From Hydrocarboniphaga effusa AP103 (GTDB lineage: Bacteria > Pseudomonadota > Gammaproteobacteria > Nevskiales > Nevskiaceae), in assembly GCF_000271305.1 (NCBI RefSeq), contig NZ_AKGD01000001.1, positions 1,178,001-1,242,000 of the forward strand: 64,000 nt of DNA, read 5' to 3'. The notes under the pieces are model-generated. The model was not told the origin of the DNA, made no database searches, and saw only the letters and a program-made list of their open reading frames with translations. How positions within the stretch are numbered: the stretch's first letter is position 1; each line of letters starts with the position of its first letter. Both the position numbers and the translations under genes were made by a program. Positions 25,756 to 34,256 of the stretch are shown here, piece by piece.

Positions 25756-27947
25756 CGCGAACTCCTCGAATCGATGGCGGATGGACTGCGCAGCAGGCGC
25801 AGCGCATTGAGCGTGACGGTCAGCGAACTCAGGCCCATGCCGGCCGCTGCGATGCCGGGCGTGAGCGCGCCGGCGAGCGCGAGCGGCATCGCGACGAGGT
25901 TGTAGGCCACCGCCCAGGCCAGGTTCTCGGCGACGATGCGACGCGTGCGGCGCCCCACTTCGAGCGCCAGTGGCAAGCCCGCCAGTTCGCCCTTGGTCAG
26001 GATCAGGTCGGCACGCGCCTGCGCGAGCGTCGAAGCGCCGGCCAGCGATGCCGAAACATCGGCCGCGGCGAGAACGGGCGCATCGTTGAGCCCGTCACCG
26101 ACCATGCACACCGCCCTGCCCTGCGCCTGCAGCTGCTGGATGCGCGCGAGCTTGTTCGCAGGCGTTTGCTCGGCCCGATGATGGTCGATGCCGAGTTCGC
26201 GGGCGACCGTGCGCACCGCGCCGGGCGCATCACCACTCAGGATCTCGAGCTCCATCCCGGCCGCGATGAGGGCCGCAGTCGCGCCATGCGCGTCCGGCCG
26301 CAGGCGGTGCGAAAGCGCGAAGCGGGCGCGCTCACGTTCGGCATCGCGCAGGCTGATCCAGGTCAGATCGCCTTCGGCGGGCAGCGCGACGAGCTCGTAT
26401 TCGACGCCGTCGACCTCACCGCGCAAGCCACGGCCTGGCAGCACTTCGAGCTTGTCCGCATGCAGGCGGGTTTCGATCTGCGCGAACGCACTCGCCACCG
26501 GATGCCGCACGCCGCGCTCGAGTGCCGCGACCACTTGCAGCAGGCGCTCTCGCTGCGCTTCGTCCGCATCGATCCCGCTGATCTCGATGCGCTCGCACTG
26601 CATGAGCCCGGTCGTCAGCGTGCCGGTCTTGTCGAAGCAGATCATCTCGACCTGCGGCAGGCGCAGCAGCGCATCGGCATTGGCGACGAGCACGCCCTGC
26701 GCCGCCAGACGCGAGCTCGCGGCCGCCAGTGCAACCGGCGTTGCGAGCGACAGCGCGCAGGGACAGGTGACCACGAGCACCGCGAGCGCGACGTCGAATG
26801 CCGTCGCCGCATCACGCGGCAACCACCAGAGCGCTCCTGCAACCGCGAACAGCAGCACCAGCGCGACGACGACTCCGGCCATGCGATCGGCCCATTGCTG
26901 CACCTTCGGCTTCTGTGCCTGCGAGCGCAGCATCAGGCGTTGAATCGCCGACAGCGTGGTGTGCTCGCCGGTGCGGGCCACGATCATGCGCGCGGGGCTC
27001 AGGCCGCAGTTCGGCGTACCCGCGTGCAGGGTATCGCCGCAGCGCTTGTCGATCGGCAAGGCTTCGCCGGTCAGCAGCGATTCGTCGAACGCGGCGCTCG
27101 CATCGAGCAAACGGCCATCGGCCGGGGCGGATTCGCCCGGTGCGACGTGGACCTTGTCGCCTGCCATGAGCGCCGAGGCCTGAACGATTTCGAAGCGGCC
27201 ATCGGCCGCCTCGCGCATCGCCGTGCTCGGCTGCACCGCCACCAGTTCGCGCAGACGCCGCTGCGCGATCGCGCGCCCGCGGCCTTCGAGCCAGCGCGCC
27301 AGCAGCAGCAGGAACGCGAACATCGTCACCGAATCGAAGTAGACATCGCCACGCTGCAACCACACGTTCGCGCAGCTCGCCGCATAGGCCAGCAGCAACG
27401 CGAGGCTCACCGGCAAGTCCATGCTCAGGCTGCGCTGGCGCAGCGCAAGCCAGGCGCCGCGAAAGAACGGCATGCACGAATACAGCAGCACCGGCGTCGT
27501 CAGCGCCCATTCGGCGTAGCGCATGAGCAGCAACAGCGCGGGCTCGATCGGCGTGGTGATCCAGTAGCGCGTGCCGGCCAGCATCATCACCTGCATGCCG
27601 AGCAGGCCCGCGACACCGAGGCGCAGCAGGCCACGGCGGCTTTCTGCAAGCGCATCGGCCGCGGCGGACGCCTCATCGCTCGCCGCGATCGCGAGCCTGG
27701 CCTTGAAGCCCGCGCGCTCGATCGCGGCAACCAGGTCACCGGCCTGTGCGAGACGCTCGTCCCAACTCACTTCGGCGACGCCGGCGGACAGGTCGACACG
27801 CACCGAATGCACGAGCGGCGCGAGCGCCTGCTCGATCGCGCGGACGCAGCTGGCGCAGTGCATGCCCTCGATCCGCAGCAGCAACTCGCGCTCAGGGCGC
27901 TGCACGAGCGGCTCGCCCCTGCCGAGCGCGAGCGTCGTCGCGTTCAT
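25752..27947 (-). CDS. ccoI: CcoI/FixI copper-exporting P-type ATPase
   Basis: A 731-residue P1B-type ATPase that moves copper to the periplasmic side for cbb3 oxidase assembly. An N-terminal HMA domain carries GMHCASC. The membrane metal site is CPC in VVTCPCALSLATPVALA. The phosphorylation site is CFDKTGTLTTG and the hinge is VGDGLNDAPVL. I start at the ATG at 27947, just before the HMA domain, because the frame continues upstream through the coding region of the preceding genes without family similarity. Its stop overlaps ccoS, and it follows the 54-residue gene closely. Confidence 0.95.
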   Translation of the reverse strand: MNATTLALGRGEPLVQRPERELLLRIEGMHCASCVRAIEQALAPLVHSVRVDLSAGVAEVSWDERLAQAGDLVAAIERAGFKARLAIAASDEASAAADALAESRRGLLRLGVAGLLGMQVMMLAGTRYWITTPIEPALLLLMRYAEWALTTPVLLYSCMPFFRGAWLALRQRSLSMDLPVSLALLLAYAASCANVWLQRGDVYFDSVTMFAFLLLLARWLEGRGRAIAQRRLRELVAVQPSTAMREAADGRFEIVQASALMAGDKVHVAPGESAPADGRLLDASAAFDESLLTGEALPIDKRCGDTLHAGTPNCGLSPARMIVARTGEHTTLSAIQRLMLRSQAQKPKVQQWADRMAGVVVALVLLFAVAGALWWLPRDAATAFDVALAVLVVTCPCALSLATPVALAAASSRLAAQGVLVANADALLRLPQVEMICFDKTGTLTTGLMQCERIEISGIDADEAQRERLLQVVAALERGVRHPVASAFAQIETRLHADKLEVLPGRGLRGEVDGVEYELVALPAEGDLTWISLRDAERERARFALSHRLRPDAHGATAALIAAGMELEILSGDAPGAVRTVARELGIDHHRAEQTPANKLARIQQLQAQGRAVCMVGDGLNDAPVLAAADVSASLAGASTLAQARADLILTKGELAGLPLALEVGRRTRRIVAENLAWAVAYNLVAMPLALAGALTPGIAAAGMGLSSLTVTLNALRLLRSPSAIDSRSSR

Positions 27948-27949
27948 GT

Positions 27950-28114
27950 TCAGCGCTCGCTCCGCAGCACCGCATGGCCGAAGCGATCCACCGCCGCGAC
28001 CTCGTGCGTCGGCAGGCGCAGCGCGAGCCACAGCGTGATCGCGCAGCCGACCACGGCGGCTGACGGCAGCAGGCAGACGAGCACGAGTTCCAGCGAAAGG
28101 CGGCGGGACTTCAT
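27950..28114 (-). CDS. 54-residue single-helix protein in the ccoH/fixH position
   Basis: A small protein MKSRRLSLELVLVCLLPSAA... with one membrane helix and a short LRLPTHEVAAVDRFGHAV tail. It sits between ccoG and ccoI, where other bacteria encode CcoH/FixH (about 150-180 residues), but is only a third of that length. Its ATG overlaps the ccoG stop (ATGA). It may be a reduced CcoH retaining only the anchor, or an unrelated assembly factor. It is too short for confident homology. Confidence 0.65.
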   Translation of the reverse strand: MKSRRLSLELVLVCLLPSAAVVGCAITLWLALRLPTHEVAAVDRFGHAVLRSER

Positions 28115-29499
28115 GGCGTGGCTCCGATGAATCGCGCGTCGTGCTCGCGCGACAGCGACGCGTCGTCGACGGCGCGCACGGTGAACTGCAAGGTCTGCAC
28201 GCCGCCCGCCTTGTCGTGTGGCAGCAGCGCGGCCACCAGCGCCGATCCGGTCTCGGTGGCCGCGACGCGCATGCTGCGCGGACTGAGCTCGACCTGGGTG
28301 CCGTCGGCCGCCACCGCCTCGACGGCGAATTCGTGCGCGTTCGCATCCTTGTTGGTGAGCTTGATGGTGTAGAGATTGACGATGCGTCCGTCGTCAAGCT
28401 CGCGATACAGCTGACGACGATCGCGCAGCACGTCGAGTTCGAGCGGCGAGCGCAGCAGCAGCAGCGTCGCGAAGCCCGCGAGCAAGGCGAGCCAGACCGC
28501 GCCATAGGCGATCGAGCGTGGACGCAGCAGGCGGAATCGGCCGCCTTGATCGCGGCGCTCGCTCGTGTAGCGGATCAGCCCGAGCGGCTTCTGCTGTCGG
28601 TGCATGACCTCGTCGCAGGCATCGACGCAAGCCGCGCAGGCGATGCATTCGTACTGCAGGCCCTTGCGGATATCGATGCCGACCGGGCACACCTGTACGC
28701 AAAGCGTGCAATCGATGCAATCGCCTGCGGGCTTGCCGCTGGACTTCGCGATCAGCTTGCGCGGCTCGCCGCGGCGCTCGTCGTAGGCGACGATCAGCGT
28801 GTCGCGATCGAACATCGCGGATTGGAAGCGCGCATAAGGGCACATGTACTTGCAGACCTGCTCGCGCATGAAGCCCGCATTGCCCCAGGTCGTAAAGCCG
28901 TAGAACAAGGTCCAGAACAGAGGCCAGCCGCCTAGCGAGAAGTGCAGCGCGTCGCTCGCGAGTTCACGCATCGGCACGAAGTAGCCGACGAAGCTCAGGC
29001 CGGTCCAAGCGGCGAAGGCGATCCAGGCGGCGTGACGCGCGCCGCGGATCGCGATCTTGCGTGCCCCCCAGGGCGCCCGATCGAGCTTCTGGCGCTGATG
29101 GCGCTCGCCCTCGATCGCGCGCTCGATCCACAGGAAGGCCTGCGTCCACACCGTTTGCGGGCAGGCGTAACCGCACCAGACCCGGCCCGCGAGCGTGGTG
29201 AACAGAAACAGCGTGAGCGCGGCGACCGCGAGCAGCGCCGATAGCAGCACAAGATCCTGCGGAAACAGCGTGGTTCCGAACAGATGGAAGCGACGCGCCG
29301 GCAGATCGAGCAACACCAGTGGCTGGCCCTTCCATTGCAGCCAGGGCAGCAGGTAGTACAGGCCCAGCAACGCGAACATCGCGAGCAGTCGAAGCCGCGC
29401 ATAGCGGCCGTGCGCCATGCGCGGATAGAGCTTGGCTGCCGATTCGTAGAGCGAGCGCGGGGGCTGCTCGGGCGTCAGCTTCGGCAGTGGACCACTCAT
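28111..29499 (-). CDS. ccoG: CcoG/RdxA polyferredoxin (cbb3 assembly, Cu reductase)
   Basis: A 462-residue membrane iron-sulfur protein. Several N-terminal helices (from LRLLAMFALLGLYYLLPWL) precede GYACPQTVWTQ and CKYMCPYARFQSAMFD. Two [4Fe-4S] ferredoxin clusters follow, with CIDCTLCVQVCPVG and CIACAACVDACDE. A C-terminal Ig-like periplasmic domain (about residues 350-462) completes the CcoG layout. CcoG is known to reduce Cu(II) during cbb3 assembly. The start at 29499 overlaps the preceding 80-residue gene by ATGA. Confidence 0.95.
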   Translation of the reverse strand: MSGPLPKLTPEQPPRSLYESAAKLYPRMAHGRYARLRLLAMFALLGLYYLLPWLQWKGQPLVLLDLPARRFHLFGTTLFPQDLVLLSALLAVAALTLFLFTTLAGRVWCGYACPQTVWTQAFLWIERAIEGERHQRQKLDRAPWGARKIAIRGARHAAWIAFAAWTGLSFVGYFVPMRELASDALHFSLGGWPLFWTLFYGFTTWGNAGFMREQVCKYMCPYARFQSAMFDRDTLIVAYDERRGEPRKLIAKSSGKPAGDCIDCTLCVQVCPVGIDIRKGLQYECIACAACVDACDEVMHRQQKPLGLIRYTSERRDQGGRFRLLRPRSIAYGAVWLALLAGFATLLLLRSPLELDVLRDRRQLYRELDDGRIVNLYTIKLTNKDANAHEFAVEAVAADGTQVELSPRSMRVAATETGSALVAALLPHDKAGGVQTLQFTVRAVDDASLSREHDARFIGATP

Positions 29500-29738
29500 G
29501 ACGCACTCCGGTGGACGAGCTTCATCGCCATCGCGATCGGAATCAGCGCGAGCAGCCAGCTCAGCAGGAACCAGCGCCCGAGCAGATCGAGGCTCAGTCG
29601 GCCGTCGACGTGCAGGCTCGGCGCCTGCGAAAGCAGCAGCAGGGTCGACAGGACAGCGGACAGGAACCCCATCCAGATGGCCGCCGCCACGAAGCGCTGG
29701 CGCGGCGTCCACTCGTTGCGCCGATCGGCGGTACTCAT
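29496..29738 (-). CDS. 80-residue two-helix membrane protein between ccoP and ccoG
   Basis: This protein starts MSTADRRNEWTPRQRF and has two hydrophobic segments, about residues 17-41 (VAAAIWMGFLSAVLSTLLLL) and 53-74 (GRWFLLSWLLALIPIAMAMK), with a short polar linker containing HVDGRLSLD. I do not recognise a named family. Both ends overlap the neighbours by ATGA (ccoP stop at 29735, ccoG start at 29499), which strongly supports real translation as part of the oxidase operon. It is possibly an assembly or stabilising subunit. Confidence 0.75.
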   Translation of the reverse strand: MSTADRRNEWTPRQRFVAAAIWMGFLSAVLSTLLLLSQAPSLHVDGRLSLDLLGRWFLLSWLLALIPIAMAMKLVHRSAS

Positions 29739-30646
29739 TGCGGGTCCGACTCCTGCCGCGATTGCGACAGGCTCAGCACATAAGCGGCGAGCAGGCGGCG
29801 CTGAGTCTCGTCGAGCGTTCCGCCGAAAGCCGGCATCTGGCTGTTGCGCCCGAACAGAATGGTCTGCTTGACGTCGTCCTCGCTCGAACCATGAAGCCAG
29901 GTGTTGTCGCTCAGATTCGGCGCGCCAAGCATCGTATTGCCCTTGCCGTCGGCACCGTGGCAGGCCGCACAGGTGATGCCGAACTTGCGACGTCCGGCCG
30001 CCTCCTCGACCGAGTCGATGCCACCGCGATGCCAGCCGCGCACGAAGGCGACCAGCGAGCGCACTTCGCCTTCCTCGAGGCTCGAATAGAACGAGGGCAT
30101 CTGTCCGTTGCGTCCATTGGTGATCGAGGCGAGCACCTGCTCGGCCGAGCCGCCGTAGAGCCAGTCGCGATCGCGCAGGTTCGGGAAGCCCTTGGCTCCG
30201 CGCGCGTCGGTCCCATGGCAACCCGCGCAGTTCGACTCGAACAGCTTGGCGCCTTGCTGCACGGCGCCCGCGTCGGCTTGCAGGGATTCCACGCTGCGAT
30301 CCTTGAACGTGGCGAAGATCGCCGCACGCCTGGCTTCGACTTCGGCGAGCGCACTGTCGGCCTGCGCAGAAGAGGTCCAGCCGAGCCGGCCCGGCAGGTT
30401 GCCGAGCCCCGGATACAGCACCAGATAGCCGATGCTGAAGATCACGCTGAGCACGAACAGGTTGAGCCACCAGCGCGGCAGCGGATTGTTGTACTCGCGC
30501 AGATCGCCGTCCCATACGTGCCCGGTTTCGGCGCCTTCCGCAGGCTCGTCCGCACGCCGCCTCGAAGTCCAGATCAGCAGTGCGATACAGGCCGCGATGT
30601 TGAACAGCACGAGCGCGACGACGATGAGATGCCAGGTCTGGCTCAT
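29735..30646 (-). CDS. ccoP: CcoP, di-heme c subunit of cbb3 oxidase
   Basis: A 303-residue subunit that passes electrons to CcoO/CcoN. Helices near residues 5-28 and 58-78 anchor it. The conserved GHVWDGDLREYNNPLPRWW lies between them. Two c-type heme sites follow, CAGCH and CAACH, each in a cytochrome c domain with the distal Met (GQMPSF and SQMPAFGG). The ATG overlaps the ccoQ stop by four bases. Confidence 0.96.
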   Translation of the reverse strand: MSQTWHLIVVALVLFNIAACIALLIWTSRRRADEPAEGAETGHVWDGDLREYNNPLPRWWLNLFVLSVIFSIGYLVLYPGLGNLPGRLGWTSSAQADSALAEVEARRAAIFATFKDRSVESLQADAGAVQQGAKLFESNCAGCHGTDARGAKGFPNLRDRDWLYGGSAEQVLASITNGRNGQMPSFYSSLEEGEVRSLVAFVRGWHRGGIDSVEEAAGRRKFGITCAACHGADGKGNTMLGAPNLSDNTWLHGSSEDDVKQTILFGRNSQMPAFGGTLDETQRRLLAAYVLSLSQSRQESDPQ

Positions 30647-30807
30647 GAGGGTTCTCCCTTGCCTTCGTCGGCGAGCGGGCTGTTGGCCGCCGCCTCGAAA
30701 GCCTTGCGCCTGCAGGGCGAGTATGCGTAGTAGCAAATGCCCACGAAACTCGTGAACGCGAGCACGGTGATGAGGCCCTGCAGCAAGCCATCGTGGAGCG
30801 GCGTCAT
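30643..30807 (-). CDS. ccoQ: CcoQ subunit of cbb3 oxidase
   Basis: A 54-residue protein with a single helix (GLLQGLITVLAFTSFVGICY) followed by a YAYSP-C-RRKAFEAAA tail, the normal CcoQ pattern. CcoQ stabilises the oxidase complex. It overlaps ccoO upstream and ccoP downstream, each by ATGA. Confidence 0.88.
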   Translation of the reverse strand: MTPLHDGLLQGLITVLAFTSFVGICYYAYSPCRRKAFEAAANSPLADEGKGEPS

Positions 30808-31478
30808 GGCGCGGCCTCCGCAGTGTGAGTTTCAGTGGATTGCGCCGCCGCAACCGGAGTTTCGCTCGGCGCTGCGCGCGGCGAAGCCTTGAGGCTTTGC
30901 AGGTAGGCGATCAGCGCATCGAGCTTGGTCTTGCCCTTGATCGCGGCGGGTGCGTCGGCGATGTCCTGCTCCCGATACGGAACCCCGACGCGCCTGAGTG
31001 CCGTCATCATGGCCTGCACCTGTTCGCCGGTGAACGACTGCTCGGCGAGCCACGGATAACCGGGCATGTTCGACTCGGGCACCACGTCGCGCGGATTGCG
31101 CAGATGCAGGCGATGCCATTGATCGCTGTAGCGACCGCCGACGCGCGACAGATCCGGCCCGGTGCGCTTCGATCCCCACTGGAACGGATGCTCGTAGACC
31201 GATTCGCCGGCCGTCGAATACGGGCCGTAGCGCAGCGTCTCCTCATACAGCGAGCGCACCTGCTGCGAGTGGCAGCCGTAGCAACCTTCGCGCAGGTAGA
31301 CCTCGCGGCCCGCGGCCTGCAGCGCGGTGAGCGGCTTGACGCCCTCGGCCGGCTTTTCCATCTGCACGTTGACCATCATCGGCACGATCTCGACGAAACC
31401 GCCGACGCTGATGACCGCTGCGATCAGCACCGCCATGAGACCGATGTTGCGTTCGACTTTTTCGTGTGCCTGGCTCAT
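30804..31478 (-). CDS. ccoO: CcoO, mono-heme c subunit of cbb3 oxidase
   Basis: A 224-residue membrane-anchored cytochrome c. The N-terminal helix ([20 protein letters not shown]) is followed by [15 protein letters not shown] with the heme-binding CYGCH. Then come [16 protein letters not shown], the NMPGYPWL Met-ligand region and [14 protein letters not shown]. It takes electrons from CcoP to the CcoN active site. The ATG overlaps the ccoN stop by four bases. Confidence 0.96.
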   Translation of the reverse strand: MSQAHEKVERNIGLMAVLIAAVISVGGFVEIVPMMVNVQMEKPAEGVKPLTALQAAGREVYLREGCYGCHSQQVRSLYEETLRYGPYSTAGESVYEHPFQWGSKRTGPDLSRVGGRYSDQWHRLHLRNPRDVVPESNMPGYPWLAEQSFTGEQVQAMMTALRRVGVPYREQDIADAPAAIKGKTKLDALIAYLQSLKASPRAAPSETPVAAAQSTETHTAEAAP

Positions 31479-32920
31479 GAGGCGGCTCCCGTCAGTGCTG
31501 CGTCGGAGGACGTGGCGGTGACTCGCTCGGGCTGCACGGTCTTGTAGACGTTCCAGGCCATCACCAGCATGCCGCTCAGGTAGATCAGGCCGCCGAGCAG
31601 GCGTCCCGCGTAGTACGGATAGGTGGCGACCAGCGATTCGACGAAGCTGTAGGTCAGCGTTCCGTCGGCGTTGACCGAGCGCCACATCAGGCCTTGCATG
31701 ACACCCGCGATCCACATCGAGACGATGTAGAGCACGATGCCGATCGTGGCGAGCCAGAAGTGCAGGTTGATCGCCGGAATCGAATGCATCTCGCGCTTGC
31801 CGTAGAGGCGCGGAATCAGCACGTAGAGCGAACCCATGGTGATCAGACCGACCCAGCCGAGCGCACCGGAATGCACGTGGCCGATGGTCCAGTCGGTGTA
31901 GTGCGAGAGCGCGTTGACGGTCTTGATCGCCATCATCGGGCCTTCGAAGGTGCTCATGCCGTAGAACGACAGCGAGACGATCAGGAACTTGATGATCGGA
32001 TCGGTGCGCAGCTTGTCCCAGGCGCCCGACAGCGTCATCACGCCGTTGATCATGCCGCCCCAGCTCGGCGCCAGCAGGATCAGCGAAAACACCATGCCGA
32101 GGCTCTGCACCCAATCCGGCAGCGCGGTGTACTGCAGGTGATGCGGGCCGGCCCACATGTAGGTGGAGATCAGCGCCCAGAAGTGCACGATCGACAGGCG
32201 ATAGCTGTAGATCGGCTTACCGACCTGCTTCGGGATGAAGTAGTACATCATGCCGAGGAAGCCCGCGGTCAGGAAGAAGCCCACCGCGTTGTGCCCGTAC
32301 CACCATTGCACCATCGCATCGACGGTTCCGGCGTAGACCGAGTAGCTCTGCGTGGGCGAGAACGGAATCGAGATGTTGTTGACGATGTGCAGCACCGCCA
32401 CCGTCAGGATGAAGGCGCCGAAGAACCAGTTCGCCACGTAGATGTGGTCCACCTTGCGCTTGACGATGGTGCCGAAGAACACGATCGCGTAACTGACCCA
32501 GACGATGGCGATCAGCAGGTCGATCGGCCATTCGAGTTCGGCGTATTCCTTGGACTGCGTGATACCGAGCGGCAAGGTGATCGCCGCCGCCACGATGACC
32601 GCCTGCCAGCCCCAGAACGTGAACATCGCGAGCCTGGGCAGGAACAGCTTCGCATGGCAGGTGCGCTGCACCACGTAGTAGCTCGTCGCGAACAGCGCCG
32701 AGCCGCCGAACGCGAAGATCACCGCGTTGGTGTGCAGGGGCCGCAGCCGCGAGTACGTGAGCCACGGGATATCGAAGTTGAGCGCGGGCCACAGCAATTG
32801 CGCGGCGATGAACACGCCCACGCTCATGCCGACGATGCCCCACAGAACGGTGGTGAGCGCGAAGCGCCGCACCACCTCGTCGTCATAGTCGATGACGGTA
32901 CTTGTTGAAGGAGACGACAT
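31475..32920 (-). CDS. ccoN: CcoN, catalytic subunit of cbb3 oxidase
   Basis: A 481-residue heme-copper oxidase subunit I with about 12 helices, reducing O2 to water with high affinity. Recognisable stretches are [18 protein letters not shown] (heme b ligand His), [14 protein letters not shown] (CuB His and the cross-linked Tyr), [16 protein letters not shown] and [14 protein letters not shown]. It is the first gene of a nine- to ten-gene operon. A near-consensus FNR box is centred about 66 bp upstream of its ATG. Confidence 0.97.
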   Translation of the reverse strand: MSSPSTSTVIDYDDEVVRRFALTTVLWGIVGMSVGVFIAAQLLWPALNFDIPWLTYSRLRPLHTNAVIFAFGGSALFATSYYVVQRTCHAKLFLPRLAMFTFWGWQAVIVAAAITLPLGITQSKEYAELEWPIDLLIAIVWVSYAIVFFGTIVKRKVDHIYVANWFFGAFILTVAVLHIVNNISIPFSPTQSYSVYAGTVDAMVQWWYGHNAVGFFLTAGFLGMMYYFIPKQVGKPIYSYRLSIVHFWALISTYMWAGPHHLQYTALPDWVQSLGMVFSLILLAPSWGGMINGVMTLSGAWDKLRTDPIIKFLIVSLSFYGMSTFEGPMMAIKTVNALSHYTDWTIGHVHSGALGWVGLITMGSLYVLIPRLYGKREMHSIPAINLHFWLATIGIVLYIVSMWIAGVMQGLMWRSVNADGTLTYSFVESLVATYPYYAGRLLGGLIYLSGMLVMAWNVYKTVQPERVTATSSDAALTGAAS

Positions 32921-32979
32921 GCGGATTTCCGGCTGGTTTCAGGACGGCGGCAGTGTCGTGCCCGCGAGCCGCAGCGACA

Positions 32980-32993
32980 TTGATCCCGGTCAA
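32980..32993. promoter_or_regulatory. FNR/Anr-type box between ccoN and fixL
   Basis: TTGATCCCGGTCAA matches the FNR consensus TTGAT-N4-ATCAA at 9 of 10 defined bases. A class II site at -41.5 would place transcript starts near 32945 for ccoN (25-base leader) and near 33028 for the sensor kinase (20-base leader). One box could therefore serve both divergent genes. An FNR-type regulator with the right recognition residues is encoded at 42208-42903. Confidence 0.85.
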
Positions 32994-33047
32994 TCGCCTT
33001 GGGAGCGGAATCGGCCCGGAAGGGGGCTGCTGTGGCATGCTGCGGAC

Positions 33048-34205
33048 ATGAGTCCCGCCCCCTTGTCGGAAGCCACTGCCCTCGCACTCGCCGAATCGCT
33101 CGAACGCTATCGGGCGATACTCGATACCGCGGTCGACGGCATCATCACGATCAGCGACGGCGGCATCATCGAGAGCTTCAACCGCGCGGCCGAACGCATG
33201 TTCGGTTACGCGGCTCACGAGGTCATCGGCAGGAACATCAGCTCGCTGATGCCCGAGCCCTACCGCAGCCAGCACGACCGTTACATCGGCCGCTACCTGT
33301 CGACGCACGAGGCCAAGATCATCGGTATCGGCCGTGAAGTCGAAGGCCTGCGCAAGAACGGCTCGACGTTTCCGATGGATCTCGCGGTCGGCGAGGTGCA
33401 CCTGCCCGGGCGTCGCCTGTTCACCGGCATCACGCGCGACATTTCGCAGCGCAAGGCGATCGAGACCGAAGCCCGGCGCAGGCTCAACGATCTCGCGCAT
33501 ACCGCACGCCTGGCCGCGCTCGGCGAAATGGCGACCGGCCTCGCCCACGAGGTGAACCAGCCGCTGACCGCCATCATCACGCAGGCATCCGCCTGTCTGC
33601 GCCTGATCGCGAGCGGACGTGCGGACGTGGAGCTGCTGCAGGATTCGCTGCAGCAGATCGCGCGTCAGGGCGAGCGGGCGGCCGAGGTGATCACGCGGCT
33701 GCGCAGCTTCGTGCAGAAGGGCGAAATGGCCTTCGTCCACGGCAGCCTCAACTCGGTCGTGCGCGACGTGCTCTGGCTGCTCTCGCACGAGATCCGCAGT
33801 AGCCAGGTCGAAATCGAGCTCCAGCTCGCTGACGACTTGCCCGACGTGCAGATGGACCGCGTGCAGATCGAACAGGTGGTGTTCAACCTCGTGCGCAATG
33901 CGATCGAGGCGATGCAGCTGTGCCCCGGCCTGCCCAATCGACTGAGACTCGGAACCTCGGCTTCACGCTGGCGCGAACGCGATGCGGTGCGCTTCAGCGT
34001 GTGGGACAACGGTCCGGGTTTCGGCGGGCTGCAGACCGATCAACTGTTCGAGCCCTACTTCACCACCAAGCCCGACGGCATCGGTCAGGGACTGGCGATC
34101 TGCCGCTCGATCATCGAATCGCACGACGGCCACATCGAGGCCGAGCCCATGCCCAAAGGCGGCGCCCGCTTCAGCTTCGTCCTGCCGTTGCGCCAGCCGC
34201 GCTGA
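33048..34205 (+). CDS. fixL: FixL-like heme oxygen-sensor histidine kinase
   Basis: A 385-residue soluble kinase. The PAS domain (about 20-135) carries the FixL heme pocket: QHDRYIGRY with His76 as proximal ligand, and IIGIGREV with Arg97 in the position of the FixL distal Arg. The DHp His is in LAHEVNQPLTAI (His167). The HATPase part shows NLVRNAIEAM, DNGPGFGG and GIGQGLAICRSII. FixL releases its kinase activity when O2 leaves the heme. The ATG at 33048 is chosen because it lies past the FNR box, and upstream codons show no family similarity. The likely partner is the FixJ-like protein at 41396. There are no membrane helices. Confidence 0.9.
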   Translation: MSPAPLSEATALALAESLERYRAILDTAVDGIITISDGGIIESFNRAAERMFGYAAHEVIGRNISSLMPEPYRSQHDRYIGRYLSTHEAKIIGIGREVEGLRKNGSTFPMDLAVGEVHLPGRRLFTGITRDISQRKAIETEARRRLNDLAHTARLAALGEMATGLAHEVNQPLTAIITQASACLRLIASGRADVELLQDSLQQIARQGERAAEVITRLRSFVQKGEMAFVHGSLNSVVRDVLWLLSHEIRSSQVEIELQLADDLPDVQMDRVQIEQVVFNLVRNAIEAMQLCPGLPNRLRLGTSASRWRERDAVRFSVWDNGPGFGGLQTDQLFEPYFTTKPDGIGQGLAICRSIIESHDGHIEAEPMPKGGARFSFVLPLRQPR

Positions 34206-34256
34206 GCGGCCCCTTGCCGGCGTTTTTCCGCATGGTGCGGGGTGGCGAAACCTGAA

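Noticed and set aside
26166..28130. A very long open frame opposite ccoI
   Set aside because: It is a GC-rich antisense shadow, with Arg/Gln/His-rich low-complexity translation and no motif, while the other strand holds a clear P-type ATPase.
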